A stretch of DNA of 53,562 nucleotides from Nitrospira sp. Lineage in GTDB: Bacteria; Nitrospirota; Nitrospiria; Nitrospirales; Nitrospiraceae. A program made the position numbers and the translations under genes. This document shows positions 53,479 to 53,562 of the stretch, in pieces (position 1 is the first letter of the stretch; each line of letters starts with the position of its first letter). Location: contig VGXG01000015.1 in NCBI GenBank assembly GCA_016873395.1, positions 1-53,562 on the forward strand, read 5' to 3'. The notes beneath the pieces were generated by a model. The model did no database searches and was not told the origin of the DNA. It worked only from the letters and a program-made list of their open reading frames with translations.

Positions 53479-53562
53479 CTACACGTAGGTGTGCTCGTCG
53501 CGTTTGACTAACTTCAGCAGAATGACTTTCTTGCGCGTCTCATCAATATCGTACAGGAGGCG
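53479..53562 (-). CDS. RelE/ParE-like toxin, C-terminal part (cut by window edge)
   Basis: The last 27 codons of a gene that begins beyond the window, ending YDIDETRKKVILLKLVKRDEHTYV and a TAG. The pattern RLLY.ID...K.V.LLK...R...Y is the usual end of RelE/ParE-family toxins, ribosome-dependent mRNA nucleases or gyrase poisons. An antitoxin would be expected next to it, outside the window. Only the C-terminus is seen, so the family call is tentative. Confidence 0.6.
   Translation of the reverse strand, partial: RLLYDIDETRKKVILLKLVKRDEHTYV

Overview
The window is about 53.6 kb of GC-rich bacterial chromosome and looks like a Nitrospira-type (phylum Nitrospirota) genome. I base this on gene content and order, such as the ilvB-ilvN-ilvC-psd-pssA-leuA-leuB-asd block with a T-box leader, and on long intergenic hairpin repeats that I associate with that group. 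I ran no database search, so the assignment is an inference. Almost everything is core housekeeping. The accessory parts are the two window edges and the intergenic spacers.

Layout. 1-2.2 kb: the start of an EamA-type transporter, an IS256-family insertion sequence and an orphan Panacea/SocA-like protein. 2.3-3.8 kb: an aldehyde dehydrogenase. 3.9-15.4 kb: an iron-acquisition region holding a Fur-type repressor behind its own probable Fur box, an FbpABC-type ferric ABC importer, two lipoproteins, then exbB-exbD-tonB, a PepSY protein, a periplasmic protein and a FecA-like TonB-dependent receptor behind a second Fur-box-like site. 15.4-20 kb: an HD-GYP protein, then topA and dprA. 20-27.7 kb: rng and the cell-shape cluster mreB-mreC-mreD-mrdA-rodA, all on the minus strand, and an RDD membrane protein. 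28-30.3 kb: a SurA-N/PpiD-like membrane chaperone and a caspase-fold lipoprotein with an EF-hand loop. 30.4-43.6 kb: a long minus-strand series read as ilvB, ilvN, ilvC, psd, pssA, T-box, leuA, leuB, NHL protein, asd, DUF2905 protein, SpoIID protein, queA. 44-50.3 kb: a glutaredoxin-like protein, the RNase P RNA, a short RNase HIII, a zinc-ribbon coiled-coil protein, tRNA-Ile2 (CAU) and dnaG-rpoD. 50.6-53.6 kb: a decayed DUF433/DUF5615 toxin-antitoxin locus, a TPR protein, aat, repeat-rich DNA with an RNA candidate, and the end of a RelE/ParE-like toxin.

How it works together. The iron region is a full Gram-negative route: outer-membrane receptor, energising complex and inner-membrane ferric importer. 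Two sites resembling the 15-bp Fur core support one Fur regulon. The branched-chain amino acid genes appear to have two leader controls: a terminator-type hairpin in front of ilvB, and a T-box with a probable CUC (leucine) specifier in front of leuA.

Most interesting for follow-up: (1) a family of 90-128 nt intergenic palindromes whose outer stems differ in sequence but stay paired, one of them inside the leuA leader; (2) the T-box itself, outside the Firmicutes; (3) a translationally coupled trio of DUF433, a truncated DUF5615 and an unknown 66-residue protein; (4) the caspase-EF-hand lipoprotein; (5) an antisense overlap between a glutaredoxin gene and the 3' end of rnpB; (6) a possible small RNA with a strong terminator near 53 kb. 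I see no CRISPR array, no prophage and no clearly new multi-gene system.
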